A DNA stretch of 64,000 nt from Lacihabitans sp. LS3-19 (GTDB lineage Bacteria; Bacteroidota; Bacteroidia; Cytophagales; Spirosomataceae): assembly GCF_024343575.1 (NCBI RefSeq), contig NZ_RJUA01000004.1, positions 1-64,000 on the forward strand, in the 5' to 3' direction. A program made the translations under genes and the position numbers. This document shows, in pieces, positions 17,913 through 26,523 of this stretch. Position 1 is the stretch's first letter. Each line of letters opens with the position of its first letter. The notes below the pieces were generated by a model. The model worked only from the letters and a program-made list of their open reading frames with translations, was not told where the DNA came from and did not search any database.

Positions 17913-18956
17913 ATGAATATTCATTCTAAAATATTTCTTGTCGCTACATTTATTTTCTTGATAGCTTGTGTAGAGCCATTTTCTATTGCGGTGGATGTTC
18001 CTTTGGAGGTGATATCTGTCGAAGCGGAAATTACGGACGAAGATATTCAGCAAAAGTTAAACATTTCTAATTCTTATTATCTTCATGAAAGTCTTTACAA
18101 AGAACCTATTTCAGGTTTACAAGTTGAGATTATCATTAATGGAAGTCAAAAAATAGATTTAAAAGAAGAGGAATATGGGAATTATAGCTTTCCCGTAGAT
18201 TTTAGAGCTAAAATTGGCGACTCTTATCAATTGCTTTTCCAGAAAAAAGACGGAGATCGGTATCAATCTAATGTTGAAAAACTAAGTAAATCTCCCGAAA
18301 TTGATGCCGTTTTTGATGAATTTAAAGTCAATGGAACAATTGCCTTTGGAAGAACCGTTCCTTCTAAAAATGTCTACATCAATTTCAAAGATGTTGATCT
18401 ATCATCAAATTTTTACCAATGGTCTTGGAAACTTTGGGAACAACAATTTGTTTGTTTGAGCACAGATTATTATGATTTATACTGCAGAGAGGAATGCTAT
18501 GAAATGCTTTACAATGAGGAAATTAATATTCAAAGTGATGAGTTTTACAATGGGAAATCAGTTGAAGGAAAATTGATTGGAAAAATTCCATATTACCAAT
18601 ACGAAGGGGCTTTATTAGAAATTAAGCAAGAAACTATTTCTTCTGAAGCTTATAGTTTTTACAAACAAATAAAGGATTTATCTCAAAACACTGGCTCACT
18701 TGCTGATACTCCGCCTCAGATAGTGGAAGGAAATATAAAAAATATTGATAATCCCTCTGAAATCGTCGTTGGAATGTTGATGGCAAAAGGCGTGAGTACA
18801 AAATATTATTGGTTAGATAGAGAAAATGCAAAAGGCAAAGCCTCACCAATTGGACTTTTAGGAAGAAAATCAATAAGTTCAGGAGGAAGCGTCACCGCTC
18901 CATGTATACCTAGTAAAAACAAGACTAAAGATAAACCTAAGAATTGGTTGGGGTAG
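17913..18956 (+). CDS. DUF4249 lipoprotein
   Basis: 347 residues. The N-terminus is a lipoprotein signal with the lipobox ending I-A-C19, followed by VEPFSIAVD, the usual DUF4249 opening (a cysteine then E-P-F). A beta-rich domain follows and the C-terminus has CIPSKNKTK. DUF4249 proteins are outer-membrane lipoproteins usually encoded next to a TonB-dependent receptor. No receptor gene is adjacent here, so the partner must be elsewhere or absent. Confidence 0.82.
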   Translation: MNIHSKIFLVATFIFLIACVEPFSIAVDVPLEVISVEAEITDEDIQQKLNISNSYYLHESLYKEPISGLQVEIIINGSQKIDLKEEEYGNYSFPVDFRAKIGDSYQLLFQKKDGDRYQSNVEKLSKSPEIDAVFDEFKVNGTIAFGRTVPSKNVYINFKDVDLSSNFYQWSWKLWEQQFVCLSTDYYDLYCREECYEMLYNEEINIQSDEFYNGKSVEGKLIGKIPYYQYEGALLEIKQETISSEAYSFYKQIKDLSQNTGSLADTPPQIVEGNIKNIDNPSEIVVGMLMAKGVSTKYYWLDRENAKGKASPIGLLGRKSISSGGSVTAPCIPSKNKTKDKPKNWLG

Positions 18957-19019
18957 TATTTGAAATCTACACTATTTGTCAAATACTCTAAATTGCTTTC
19001 ATTTTAGTGCTTTTCTACC

Positions 19020-20885
19020 TCACACCATCTCACTCAATTCCAACCACCTCAATTCTTTTTCCTCCAGATTTTCTACTGTCTCTTCGAGTTTTTTAGATAT
19101 TTCGGCTATTTCATCAAATGGCAACGAGCCAGACGAGAGTTTTTCTGTTAGGTCAATTTTGGTTTTTTCTAGTATTTCTATTTCTTTTTCAAGACTCTCG
19201 AATTCCATTTTTTCTTTGAAAGAGAACTTCTTTTTCGGAGCTGCTTCTTTTTCTGGGCTTGCTTCTATTGCTATTGGCTGAGATTTTGCCTTTTTCTGCT
19301 CTTTGGCATTTTCTTCTTGCCATATTCTGTAGTCCGTGTAGTTTCCTGGAAAGTCTTTTATTACTCCATCGCCTTCAAAAGCAAAAGTGTGATCAACTAT
19401 TCTGTCCAAAAAATATCTATCGTGCGAAACTACCAACAAGCATCCACCATAACTCATCAAAAACTCTTCTAATACATTCAGCGTAGCAATGTCTAAGTCG
19501 TTTGTAGGCTCATCGAGAATCAAGAAATTCGGATTTTCTATCAATACCTTCAAAAGTTGCAATCTGCGTTTTTCGCCGCCCGAAAGTTTCGATATTTGAG
19601 CATATTGCGTGGCCGGAGGAAATAAGAAAAGTGTTAAAAATGCCGAAGCACTTATTTCTCTTCCATCACCCATTTTTATAAATTCGGCCACTTCTCGCAC
19701 GTTTTCTATAACTTTTTGCTCAGGGTCAAATACCAAACCATCTTGTTTATAATAGCCTATTTTTATGGTTTCACCTTTTACTACTTTTCCTATATCAGGT
19801 TTTATTTCAGAGTTAATCATACCCAAAAGCGTCGATTTTCCCATTCCATTTTTTCCAACTATACCTATTCTATCACCTTTTTTGAATGTATAGCTGAATT
19901 CTTTAACGATAACTTTGTCTTTAAAAGACTTGCTAACGTGCTGTATTTCAATTATTTTATTGCCAATTCGCTCAGATTTTACACTAAGTTCGAGTTTGTC
20001 TTCGTTTCGTTTCCCAGAAGTTCTTTCTTTAAGGTCATAGAATGCATTTTCTCTGTAAGTAGCCTTATGTGTTCGGGCTTTTGGTTGGCGTCTCATCCAT
20101 TCCAACTCTTTCTTAAGCAGGCTTTTATCTTTTTCCAATGTTACGGCTTCTATTTCTGCTCTTTCAGCTTTTTTCTCTAAGAAATAGGCGTAATTGCCAA
20201 CATATCTATGCATTTTAGAATCGACCAATTCCATGATTCTATTGCAAACTTTGTCCAAGAAATACCTATCGTGCGTAACCAAAAATAAGGTAGTATTGCT
20301 TGAGGAAAGATGATTTTCTAACCATTCTATGGTATCTAGGTCCAAATGGTTGGTTGGCTCATCTAAAATCAAGAAGTCAGGCTCTTCTATCAAAACCTTG
20401 GCAAGTGTAACTCTTTTTTGCTGTCCACCCGATAGCTCACCCATCAGTTTATCAAAATCGTGGACATCAAGTTTACCTAAAATCTGCTTTACTTTTGATT
20501 CAAAATCCCAGCCTTCAAGCTCTGTGATGATCTCAGTATATTTCGAAATGCCATCCAAGTCGTCATGCAAAATAGCATTTTCGTAATTTTTGATAGCTTC
20601 GGCTATTGGGTTTTTAGAAGCAAAAATGGTTTCTAAAACAGTATTTGTTTTAAGGAAATGAGGACTTTGGTTTAGGTATCCAACTTTTATTTCTTTTCGG
20701 ATACTCATCACGCCTTCATCGGCTGGTATTAAGCCAGCTATTACATCCATTAGGGATGATTTCCCACAGCCATTGGTGCCAATTAGAGCCACTTTTTCGC
20801 CTTGTAATACACCAAATGATAAGTTTTTAAATAACCACCTTTCGCCGAGATTTCGGCCCAAATTTTCCGCAGATAAATAATTCAT
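19020..20885 (-). CDS. ABC-F ATPase (Uup-like)
   Basis: 621 residues with two ABC ATPase domains and no membrane segments. Domain 1 has the P-loop GTNGCGKSS and signature LSGGQ; domain 2 has GKNGMGKST and LSGGE. Both have a LILDEPTN Walker B segment. The linker and the C-terminal coiled-coil (residues ~540-621) match Uup-type ABC-F proteins, which act on the ribosome or on branched DNA intermediates. Single gene on the minus strand; no clear promoter seen. Confidence 0.9.
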   Translation of the reverse strand: MNYLSAENLGRNLGERWLFKNLSFGVLQGEKVALIGTNGCGKSSLMDVIAGLIPADEGVMSIRKEIKVGYLNQSPHFLKTNTVLETIFASKNPIAEAIKNYENAILHDDLDGISKYTEIITELEGWDFESKVKQILGKLDVHDFDKLMGELSGGQQKRVTLAKVLIEEPDFLILDEPTNHLDLDTIEWLENHLSSSNTTLFLVTHDRYFLDKVCNRIMELVDSKMHRYVGNYAYFLEKKAERAEIEAVTLEKDKSLLKKELEWMRRQPKARTHKATYRENAFYDLKERTSGKRNEDKLELSVKSERIGNKIIEIQHVSKSFKDKVIVKEFSYTFKKGDRIGIVGKNGMGKSTLLGMINSEIKPDIGKVVKGETIKIGYYKQDGLVFDPEQKVIENVREVAEFIKMGDGREISASAFLTLFLFPPATQYAQISKLSGGEKRRLQLLKVLIENPNFLILDEPTNDLDIATLNVLEEFLMSYGGCLLVVSHDRYFLDRIVDHTFAFEGDGVIKDFPGNYTDYRIWQEENAKEQKKAKSQPIAIEASPEKEAAPKKKFSFKEKMEFESLEKEIEILEKTKIDLTEKLSSGSLPFDEIAEISKKLEETVENLEEKELRWLELSEMV

Positions 20886-21032
20886 GCTGCAAGTTAATGA
20901 ATATGTTCCTTAACATTTCTGTTTGCTTGCCACTTCATGAATTTAATATGATTTTAAGCACCGAAATAGGATTTTTGATGTAAAAACTTAGGCTTATTTT
21001 GTTAAATTGCGGAAAATATACTTTTAAAACCG

Positions 21033-22676
21033 ATGATAAATAAAAAAGAAATTTTTCCTTCAAAATTTCAGAAGGAATACAGTAAATCTGTGGCTTATTT
21101 CTCTATGGAATTTGCTATTGACCAAGCATTAAAAACATATTCAGGTGGACTTGGCTTTTTGGCTGGATCACACATGAGAAGTGCCCATGAACTCAATCAA
21201 AATCTAATTGGTGTGGGTATACTTTGGAAGTTTGGATATTACGAACAACAGAGAAATACCGACAATAGCCTTCGGGTGTTTTTTAGAGAACAAATGTATA
21301 GTTTTCTAATAGATACTGAGATTCGATTTCAGATAAATATAAAAAATAGACCAGTTTGGGTGGCTACTTATTATCTTCCATCGAATGTTTTTGGCTCGGC
21401 TCCAATGTTTTTTATGACCACAGATACAGACGGAAACGACGAATGGGCGAGGTCTATCTCATACCATTTGTACGACAAAGATCCTGAAATAAAAGCCGCT
21501 CAATGTATGCTTTTGGGTATTGGAGGTGCTACTTTTCTAGACAAATCTAGTTTGTTGCCTGAGATATATCACTTCAATGAAGCCCATGCAGTTTCGGCAG
21601 TTTTTTATTTTATAAGCCAAAACCAAACCCTTGACCAAATAAAAAACAAGGTGGTTTTTACTACGCATACGCCCGAAGAAGCTGGAAATGAAAAACACGA
21701 TTTCGGTTTCCTGAACAATCTTGGCTTTTTCTGTGGTTTGAATCTGAATATGGTAGCAGAGCTTTCTGCTGTAAGGAACAATGTTTTTAACCATACGCTC
21801 GCTGCTTTGAGATTTGCAAAAAGAGCCAATGGTGTCTCTAAACTGCATGGTGAGGTTTCGAGGCAAATGTGGGGAAAGGAAACCGGGATTTGTAAAATCG
21901 GCCATATCACCAATGCTCAAAATAGCAAATATTGGACAGATGATATTTTAGAATCTTTCAGAAAAAAAGGAAAGGCTCAAGAAATAGCAGGAAGAAAGAA
22001 AGAACTTAAAAAAGAGCTTTTTAAAGTGGTAGCAGACCAAGTTGGGAAGATTTTTGATCCTGAAAAATTAACGATTGTTTGGGCGAGGCGGTTTGCAGCT
22101 TATAAAAGACCAGATCTCATAACCAGAGATATTGAGCGGTTTGAAAAACTCATGAAAACTGGGAAAGTGCAGATTATTTGGGCAGGGAAGCCTTATCCTT
22201 ATGATTTTGGTGCCATCGATACCTTCAATCGATTATATTATTTAAGTCATTTGCATAAAAATATGGCTGTTTTGACTGGTTATGAATTGGCCTTGTCGAA
22301 ATTGATGAAAGATGGCTCAGATGTTTGGCTTAACAATCCTGTAGTTACGAGAGAAGCATCTGGTACCTCGGGAATGACAGCCGCTATGAATGGGTCTATT
22401 AATTTGACCACTTATGATGGTTGGGTTTGTGAGTTTTCTAACAATGAAAATTCGTTTATAGCCCCTGTAGCTAAGGCCAATAATGATTACGAACGCGATG
22501 TATTAGACATGAATAATATTTTGGATTTGATAGAGAATGAAATAATTCCTAAATATTATGATAAGCCTAAAAAATGGAACGAAATGGTGTTAAATAGTAT
22601 GAATGATGTAAGCCCATTTTTTGATTCTGACCGTATGGCTGACGAATATTACAAAATTATGTACAATCCAAAATAA
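21033..22676 (+). CDS. short alpha-glucan phosphorylase-like protein
   Basis: 547 residues, the short branch of the GT35 phosphorylase family rather than the ~800-residue glycogen phosphorylase. Conserved parts include YFSMEFAI, HFNEAHAV, HTPEEAGNE and the phosphate-site motif ARRFAAYKRPDL. At the PLP site the usual E-A-S-G-T-x-x-M-K reads EASGTSGMTAAMNG, so the Schiff-base lysine is replaced by Thr449. Either this branch works without the normal PLP linkage or it has another function on alpha-glucans. It is a single gene closed by a strong terminator. Confidence 0.8.
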   Translation: MINKKEIFPSKFQKEYSKSVAYFSMEFAIDQALKTYSGGLGFLAGSHMRSAHELNQNLIGVGILWKFGYYEQQRNTDNSLRVFFREQMYSFLIDTEIRFQINIKNRPVWVATYYLPSNVFGSAPMFFMTTDTDGNDEWARSISYHLYDKDPEIKAAQCMLLGIGGATFLDKSSLLPEIYHFNEAHAVSAVFYFISQNQTLDQIKNKVVFTTHTPEEAGNEKHDFGFLNNLGFFCGLNLNMVAELSAVRNNVFNHTLAALRFAKRANGVSKLHGEVSRQMWGKETGICKIGHITNAQNSKYWTDDILESFRKKGKAQEIAGRKKELKKELFKVVADQVGKIFDPEKLTIVWARRFAAYKRPDLITRDIERFEKLMKTGKVQIIWAGKPYPYDFGAIDTFNRLYYLSHLHKNMAVLTGYELALSKLMKDGSDVWLNNPVVTREASGTSGMTAAMNGSINLTTYDGWVCEFSNNENSFIAPVAKANNDYERDVLDMNNILDLIENEIIPKYYDKPKKWNEMVLNSMNDVSPFFDSDRMADEYYKIMYNPK

Positions 22677-22714
22677 GGAATTATTGTTTCAAACGTTTTG
22701 TAAGCGTAAAAAGA

Positions 22715-22755
22715 GCAAAAAAGACGAAAAGAATCCTCGTTTTTTTTGCTTTTTT
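22715..22755 (+). terminator. strong terminator after the phosphorylase-like gene
   Basis: A 13-bp stem (GCAAAAAAGACGA / TCGTTTTTTTTGC, one G-T pair), nine-base loop and T run. Confidence 0.9.
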
Positions 22756-22801
22756 GTAGTCCAAAATCAAAATTGACTTATATACTTACAAACAAAAAAG
22801 C

Positions 22802-22809
22802 TATCTTTG
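22802..22809 (+). promoter_or_regulatory. -7 box (TATCTTTG) of the gldD operon
   Basis: Perfect TAnnTTTG 20 bases before the gldD start, just after a terminator. The nearest TTG lies 26 bases upstream, longer than usual. Confidence 0.6.
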
Positions 22810-22829
22810 TCATTTACAGAATTTTAAGA

Positions 22830-23411
22830 ATGAAAGTCTTTTTTTTGCTTTTTATTGGCGTCATAACATACTCTTGCGGAGGTTCGACGGCTGTTTATTA
22901 TCCTAAGCCAAAAGGTTATGAGAGAATAGATTTGCCAGAACATAGATACCAAACGTTAGAAGGTTCGTATCCTTATACTTTTGAATATTCTGAAAGTGCA
23001 GTCATTACCCCTGATAAGTCAAAAGATGCAGAACCCAACTGGATTTTGGTGGAATATCCTAAACTAAATGCTAAGGTTCAGTTTACATACAAACCTTTGT
23101 ATGGTGATTTGCAAAAATTGGATAAACATGTAGCTGATGCTTATAAGTTGGCCTCAAAACATCAAGTAAGAGCAACTTCGCAAAAAGAACAAGTTATAAA
23201 GCTTGAAAATGGTAAAAGTGTTGTGGTGATTGAATTAGAGGGTGAAGTACCAAGCCATTATCAGTTTTATGCTACAGATACATCCAAGCACTTTTTAAGA
23301 GGAGCAGTTTATCTTAATTCCGCTACTTTTGGCGATTCACTTAGACCGATTGTTGATTTTCTAAAAATAGACAGCAGGCATATTTTGGAAACTTTAAAAT
23401 GGAAAAACTAA
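22830..23411 (+). CDS. gldD: gliding motility lipoprotein GldD
   Basis: About 193 residues starting at Met 22830 (MKVFFLLFIG); the longer frame to 22746 includes terminator and promoter sequence and is not credible. The lipobox ends T-Y-S-C17-G-G. Typical GldD features follow: Y-x-P-K-P-x-G-Y near residue 25, the NWILVEYPKLNAK region, and a C-terminal DSLRPIVDFLKIDSRHILE stretch. GldD is a cell-envelope lipoprotein needed for gliding and associated with the type IX secretion machinery in Flavobacterium. First gene of gldD-DUF2007-cdsA-regulatory-domain gene cluster. Confidence 0.93.
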   Translation: MKVFFLLFIGVITYSCGGSTAVYYPKPKGYERIDLPEHRYQTLEGSYPYTFEYSESAVITPDKSKDAEPNWILVEYPKLNAKVQFTYKPLYGDLQKLDKHVADAYKLASKHQVRATSQKEQVIKLENGKSVVVIELEGEVPSHYQFYATDTSKHFLRGAVYLNSATFGDSLRPIVDFLKIDSRHILETLKWKN

Positions 23412-23621
23412 ATGGGACAATGGATTACGGTATTTAAAGAGAAAGTACGCTCAAGAGCAGAATTACTCAAGAATGAGTTAGAAAACAACAATGTACCTGC
23501 GGTAATATTTGATAAAGTGGATCATGTATATCCTATGCTCGGAATTGTAGAAATCAAAGTTCGGGAATCTCAAAAGGAGCAAGCCGAATCAATAATAAAA
23601 GAATTTAGATTTAATGATTAA
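23412..23621 (+). CDS. DUF2007 protein
   Basis: 69 residues, start codon directly after the gldD stop. The pattern of a strand, an alpha-helix rich in Arg/Glu (RAELLKNELENN), the short V-P-A-V-I strand and a final helix fits the DUF2007 (putative signal-transducing) family, related to GlnB-like folds. Function is unknown. The stop overlaps the start of cdsA by eight bases, so the genes are translationally coupled. Confidence 0.85.
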   Translation: MGQWITVFKEKVRSRAELLKNELENNNVPAVIFDKVDHVYPMLGIVEIKVRESQKEQAESIIKEFRFND

Positions 23622-24456
23622 AAATTTACAGAACAAATCAAATCTTGTTCAAAGAGTAGTTACTGCCTTAATTGGGGCACCTTTATTAATATTTTGTATT
23701 TACTACAGCCCAATTACATTTTGGCTTTTGTTTTTAACATTAACAATTCTAACCCAATACGAGTTTTATAAGTTGTTAGGTATGTCTGGCAGTTTTCCAT
23801 TGAAAATCTACGGAACCTTTTGCGGAGCAATGTTAGTTTCTTTGACTTATTTTATAGAATCCTATCAGATAGATTTTGAAAACTACTATATAATGGTGCC
23901 TTTGCTGACTTTAACATTTTTTATAAAATTATATAGAAAAAAGGATAAGCGTCCATTTGAGAATTTGGGATATACTTTTTTGGGAATTATTTACGTCGCA
24001 ATTCCCTTTTCTTTGCTTTATGAGGTTACGTTTTTGAAAGGTATTTTTCAGCCTATATTGCCAATTGGTATTTTGGTGATACTTTGGGGAAGTGATTCAG
24101 GTGCATATTTTGCTGGTAGTTTTTTTGGACGTAGAAAACTTTTTGAAAGAATTTCACCCAAAAAGACATGGGAAGGCTTTTTTGGAGGAGCAATAATAGC
24201 CTTGATAGTAGCGTTCTGTTTTTGGAAAGCTACAGGTCTGATGTCCTTAATAGAATGGTTGAGTATTGCCGCTATTATAGTGGTTACAGGGACATTGGGA
24301 GATTTGGTTGAATCGCTTTTTAAGAGAAGTATTGAAATCAAAGATTCTGGAAGTTTGATACCGGGCCATGGTGGTTTTTTAGATAGGTTTGATGGGCTTT
24401 TGCTTTCAATGCCATTTATTGTTACATTTATTAAATTTTACGCTCTATTAAATTGA
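23614..24456 (+). CDS. cdsA: phosphatidate cytidylyltransferase
   Basis: 280 residues with about eight transmembrane helices. The C-terminal CDS signature is intact: S-x-F-K-R-x-x-x-x-K-D-x-G-x-x-x-P-G-H-G-G-x-x-D-R-x-D (SLFKRSIEIKDSG then LIPGHGGFLDRFDG). CdsA makes CDP-diacylglycerol from phosphatidate and CTP at the inner membrane, the entry to phospholipid synthesis. It overlaps both neighbours, so the four genes from gldD onwards form one transcript. Confidence 0.97.
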   Translation: MIKNLQNKSNLVQRVVTALIGAPLLIFCIYYSPITFWLLFLTLTILTQYEFYKLLGMSGSFPLKIYGTFCGAMLVSLTYFIESYQIDFENYYIMVPLLTLTFFIKLYRKKDKRPFENLGYTFLGIIYVAIPFSLLYEVTFLKGIFQPILPIGILVILWGSDSGAYFAGSFFGRRKLFERISPKKTWEGFFGGAIIALIVAFCFWKATGLMSLIEWLSIAAIIVVTGTLGDLVESLFKRSIEIKDSGSLIPGHGGFLDRFDGLLLSMPFIVTFIKFYALLN

Positions 24457-25154
24457 AATATTTATTAAGCATTTTTATACTTTTTACTGTTTTATTGAGT
24501 AATCTTTCAGCTTCAGCTCAAGGTGAAAAGAAGTTTGTTACATTCTCAGGTTTTGTGATTGATGGGAGTAATGACGAGCCCTTGCCTGGGGCTTATGTTA
24601 TCAATGATAGAGCAGGTAGGGGAGTATTTACCAATGTCAAAGGATATTTTATAATAGATGTGTTCCCAGGAGATTCAATTTTGTTTTCGTTTTTAGGATT
24701 TCGAAAACAATTTCATATTATTCCCAAAAACATTGGCTTAGATTATTCTGCTGTGGTTGAGCTAAGTATTGATGCAAAAATGCTTAGAGAAGTTAAAGTA
24801 TATCCCTTTAGAACTGAAGAGGAATTTAAGACAGCATTTTTAGAAATGGAACTTCCAAACCAAAGAGAAAGAGAACTTTTAGAAAAGAATTATAGCAATG
24901 AAAATATAAAACGAATGGCGGCCAATCAAGCCATGGGTTCAGGTGGAAACTATAGATATGCAATGGATCAGCAAATGATGCATTTGCAGGGTCAGAAACA
25001 AGTCACTGTGAATCCTCTGACTAACCCATTTGCTTGGCGGAATTTTATCCAATCTGTGAAAAGTGGTAGTTTGACAGACAAAGCTTGGAAAAAAGGCACC
25101 TATATTCCTGCAGAAAGAGGTAGCAGAGATAATATTTTTAAAGGAAGTAATTAA
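24453..25154 (+). CDS. exported carboxypeptidase-regulatory-like domain protein
   Basis: 233 residues from a TTG start at 24453 that overlaps the cdsA stop (TTGA), the only start giving a complete signal peptide (MKYLLSIFILFTVLLS to ASAQ). Residues ~28-100 form a CarboxypepD_reg-like Ig fold (FSGFVIDGSNDEPLPGA, then GVFTNVKGYF). The rest is a Bacteroidota-specific tail, unrecognised, with a Met/Gln-rich stretch near residues 165-185. Such domains usually precede TonB-dependent barrels; here it stands alone. Confidence 0.82.
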   Translation: MKYLLSIFILFTVLLSNLSASAQGEKKFVTFSGFVIDGSNDEPLPGAYVINDRAGRGVFTNVKGYFIIDVFPGDSILFSFLGFRKQFHIIPKNIGLDYSAVVELSIDAKMLREVKVYPFRTEEEFKTAFLEMELPNQRERELLEKNYSNENIKRMAANQAMGSGGNYRYAMDQQMMHLQGQKQVTVNPLTNPFAWRNFIQSVKSGSLTDKAWKKGTYIPAERGSRDNIFKGSN

Positions 25155-25160
25155 AAAAAA

Positions 25161-25192
25161 AGAACCTATTTTCATAGGTTCTGTATTTTTTT
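25161..25192. terminator. bidirectional terminator
   Basis: AGAACCTAT-TTTC-ATAGGTTCT preceded by an A run and followed, after GTA, by T residues; it lies between converging genes. Confidence 0.88.
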
Positions 25193-25805
25193 AGCCTCTT
25201 CTTCTTTCCAATAAAGCCATCATCATTACGCCTAGTTTTACGCGTTCTTCTTCTCCAGGTTCAAAATCACTGTCTTGTGAAAGTGTGAATTTCCTTCCAA
25301 AGAAAGAAGAGTCTTTTTTGAAAGTACAAACCAAAGTGCCGTCAGGTCTTGTGATTTCATAACTGGGATTGAACATATATCCAGTTAATATACCTAAAAC
25401 GGGAATTTCTCCCAAAAGCGAGTCAAAAACTTTTGTCCATGGATTTTTCTCTTGAATATGGAGATCTTGTTGGTCGTTTTCATCATATAGTTCATACGAT
25501 GCTTTCCAAATACTCCTCCAGCCTTTTCTACATACTCTGCCGAGACTTGAGCCATCAGGATAAAGGAATTTATAAGTTGTATTAAAGTCCAACCATTTGT
25601 CGGCCTTTATTTGATATTTCAATGTTTCCATGGACTCATCCGTAAATACATTAATTTCTTCCTTTAATTTAAACAACTTCTGTTTTACATAGGCAATCAC
25701 ATTCCCAGAAACATCTGTTGCAGTGAAATCATTGTGAAAAGTACCTATGTTAAATTTGAATGAAATGGGAAAAGCAAAGCTTTCTAAGTGGTTTTCTTGT
25801 GACAT
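25191..25805 (-). CDS. LURP-one-related / tubby-like C-terminal fold protein
   Basis: 204 residues with no signal peptide. The repeated beta-strand hairpins (V-x-D-x-x-G-N-V-I-A-Y, then a middle D-G-x-x-L-G and Y-E-I-T-R-P-D-G) fit the LURP-one-related (LOR) fold, related to phospholipid scramblases and Tubby proteins. Members may bind membrane lipids; the function here is unknown. Convergent with the previous operon and followed on the minus strand by no further gene. Confidence 0.72.
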   Translation of the reverse strand: MSQENHLESFAFPISFKFNIGTFHNDFTATDVSGNVIAYVKQKLFKLKEEINVFTDESMETLKYQIKADKWLDFNTTYKFLYPDGSSLGRVCRKGWRSIWKASYELYDENDQQDLHIQEKNPWTKVFDSLLGEIPVLGILTGYMFNPSYEITRPDGTLVCTFKKDSSFFGRKFTLSQDSDFEPGEEERVKLGVMMMALLERRRG

Positions 25806-25937
25806 TTTGCGGTTTTATTTTATGAATTTTTTGAAAAGTATTTTCTAATAAAAAGACTTCAATTTCTTACAAATACAAGATTCAAGCCAAATAATAAAAA
25901 TATATCTTATATAAGTTTTATGAATGAGTTTATGGAA

Positions 25938-26453
25938 TTATTTCTCTTTAAACCATTCTGAATACATCACATAATTGTTGGCTGTTCGAAGAAATACTTC
26001 CCCAAGTTCAGGGCTTACATCTTTTATTTTTTTAGCTGGATTTCCAGCCCATACGGTCCCTGGAGGTACTTTTGTGTTTTGAGTTACAATTGCACCTGCT
26101 CCAATTATGGCATTCTTCCCAATTACTGCACCATCCATTACAATTGCTCCCATTCCTATCAAGACCTCATCTTCTATAACACAGCCATGCACTATAGCAT
26201 TATGTGCAATACTCACATTGTTTCCGATAATGGTTTGTGTTTTTTTATAAGTACAATGCACGACTGCACCATCTTGGATATTTACCCTATCGCCCATGAT
26301 GATAGAATTTACATCACCACGAACAACAGCATTGAACCAAACTGTACAATCTTTTCCCATTACTATGTCGCCAACAAGGGTTGCATTTGGAGCAAACCAA
26401 CAGTTTTCGCCATATTGTGGTGTTTTATCTAAAACAGGAAGTATTAGTGCCAT
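25938..26453 (-). CDS. gamma-carbonic anhydrase family protein
   Basis: About 171 residues starting at Met 26453; the 12-codon extension to 26489 runs into a terminator. It is a left-handed beta-helix built from hexapeptide repeats (for example NAVVRGDVNSI, IVMDGAVIGKNAIIGAGAI). The metal histidines appear in GAVVHC and in the S-I-A-H-N-A-I-V-H-G motif. Bacterial homologues (YrdA, PaaY, CaiE types) bind zinc or iron and some hydrate CO2. It lies directly beyond nuoJ, on the same strand, but a terminator separates them. Confidence 0.9.
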   Translation of the reverse strand: MALILPVLDKTPQYGENCWFAPNATLVGDIVMGKDCTVWFNAVVRGDVNSIIMGDRVNIQDGAVVHCTYKKTQTIIGNNVSIAHNAIVHGCVIEDEVLIGMGAIVMDGAVIGKNAIIGAGAIVTQNTKVPPGTVWAGNPAKKIKDVSPELGEVFLRTANNYVMYSEWFKEK

Positions 26454-26464
26454 ATATTTTATAT

Positions 26465-26487
26465 AAAAAAAGAGGTCGATTGACCTC
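26465..26487 (-). terminator. terminator of the nuo operon
   Basis: On the minus strand GAGGTC-AATC-GACCTC followed by a T run, 37 bases after the nuoJ stop and just before the carbonic anhydrase start. Confidence 0.85.
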
Positions 26488-26523
26488 AAATATTTTTAAA
26501 TGTAATACTATTTTTCAGGATAA

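Noticed and set aside
22746-22829. Upstream start for gldD
   Set aside because: This part includes the preceding terminator and the -7 box; Met 22830 starts a proper lipoprotein signal.
25938-26487. gamma-Carbonic anhydrase as the last gene of the nuo transcript
   Set aside because: A strong rho-independent terminator lies between nuoJ and its start; only the adjacency is reported.
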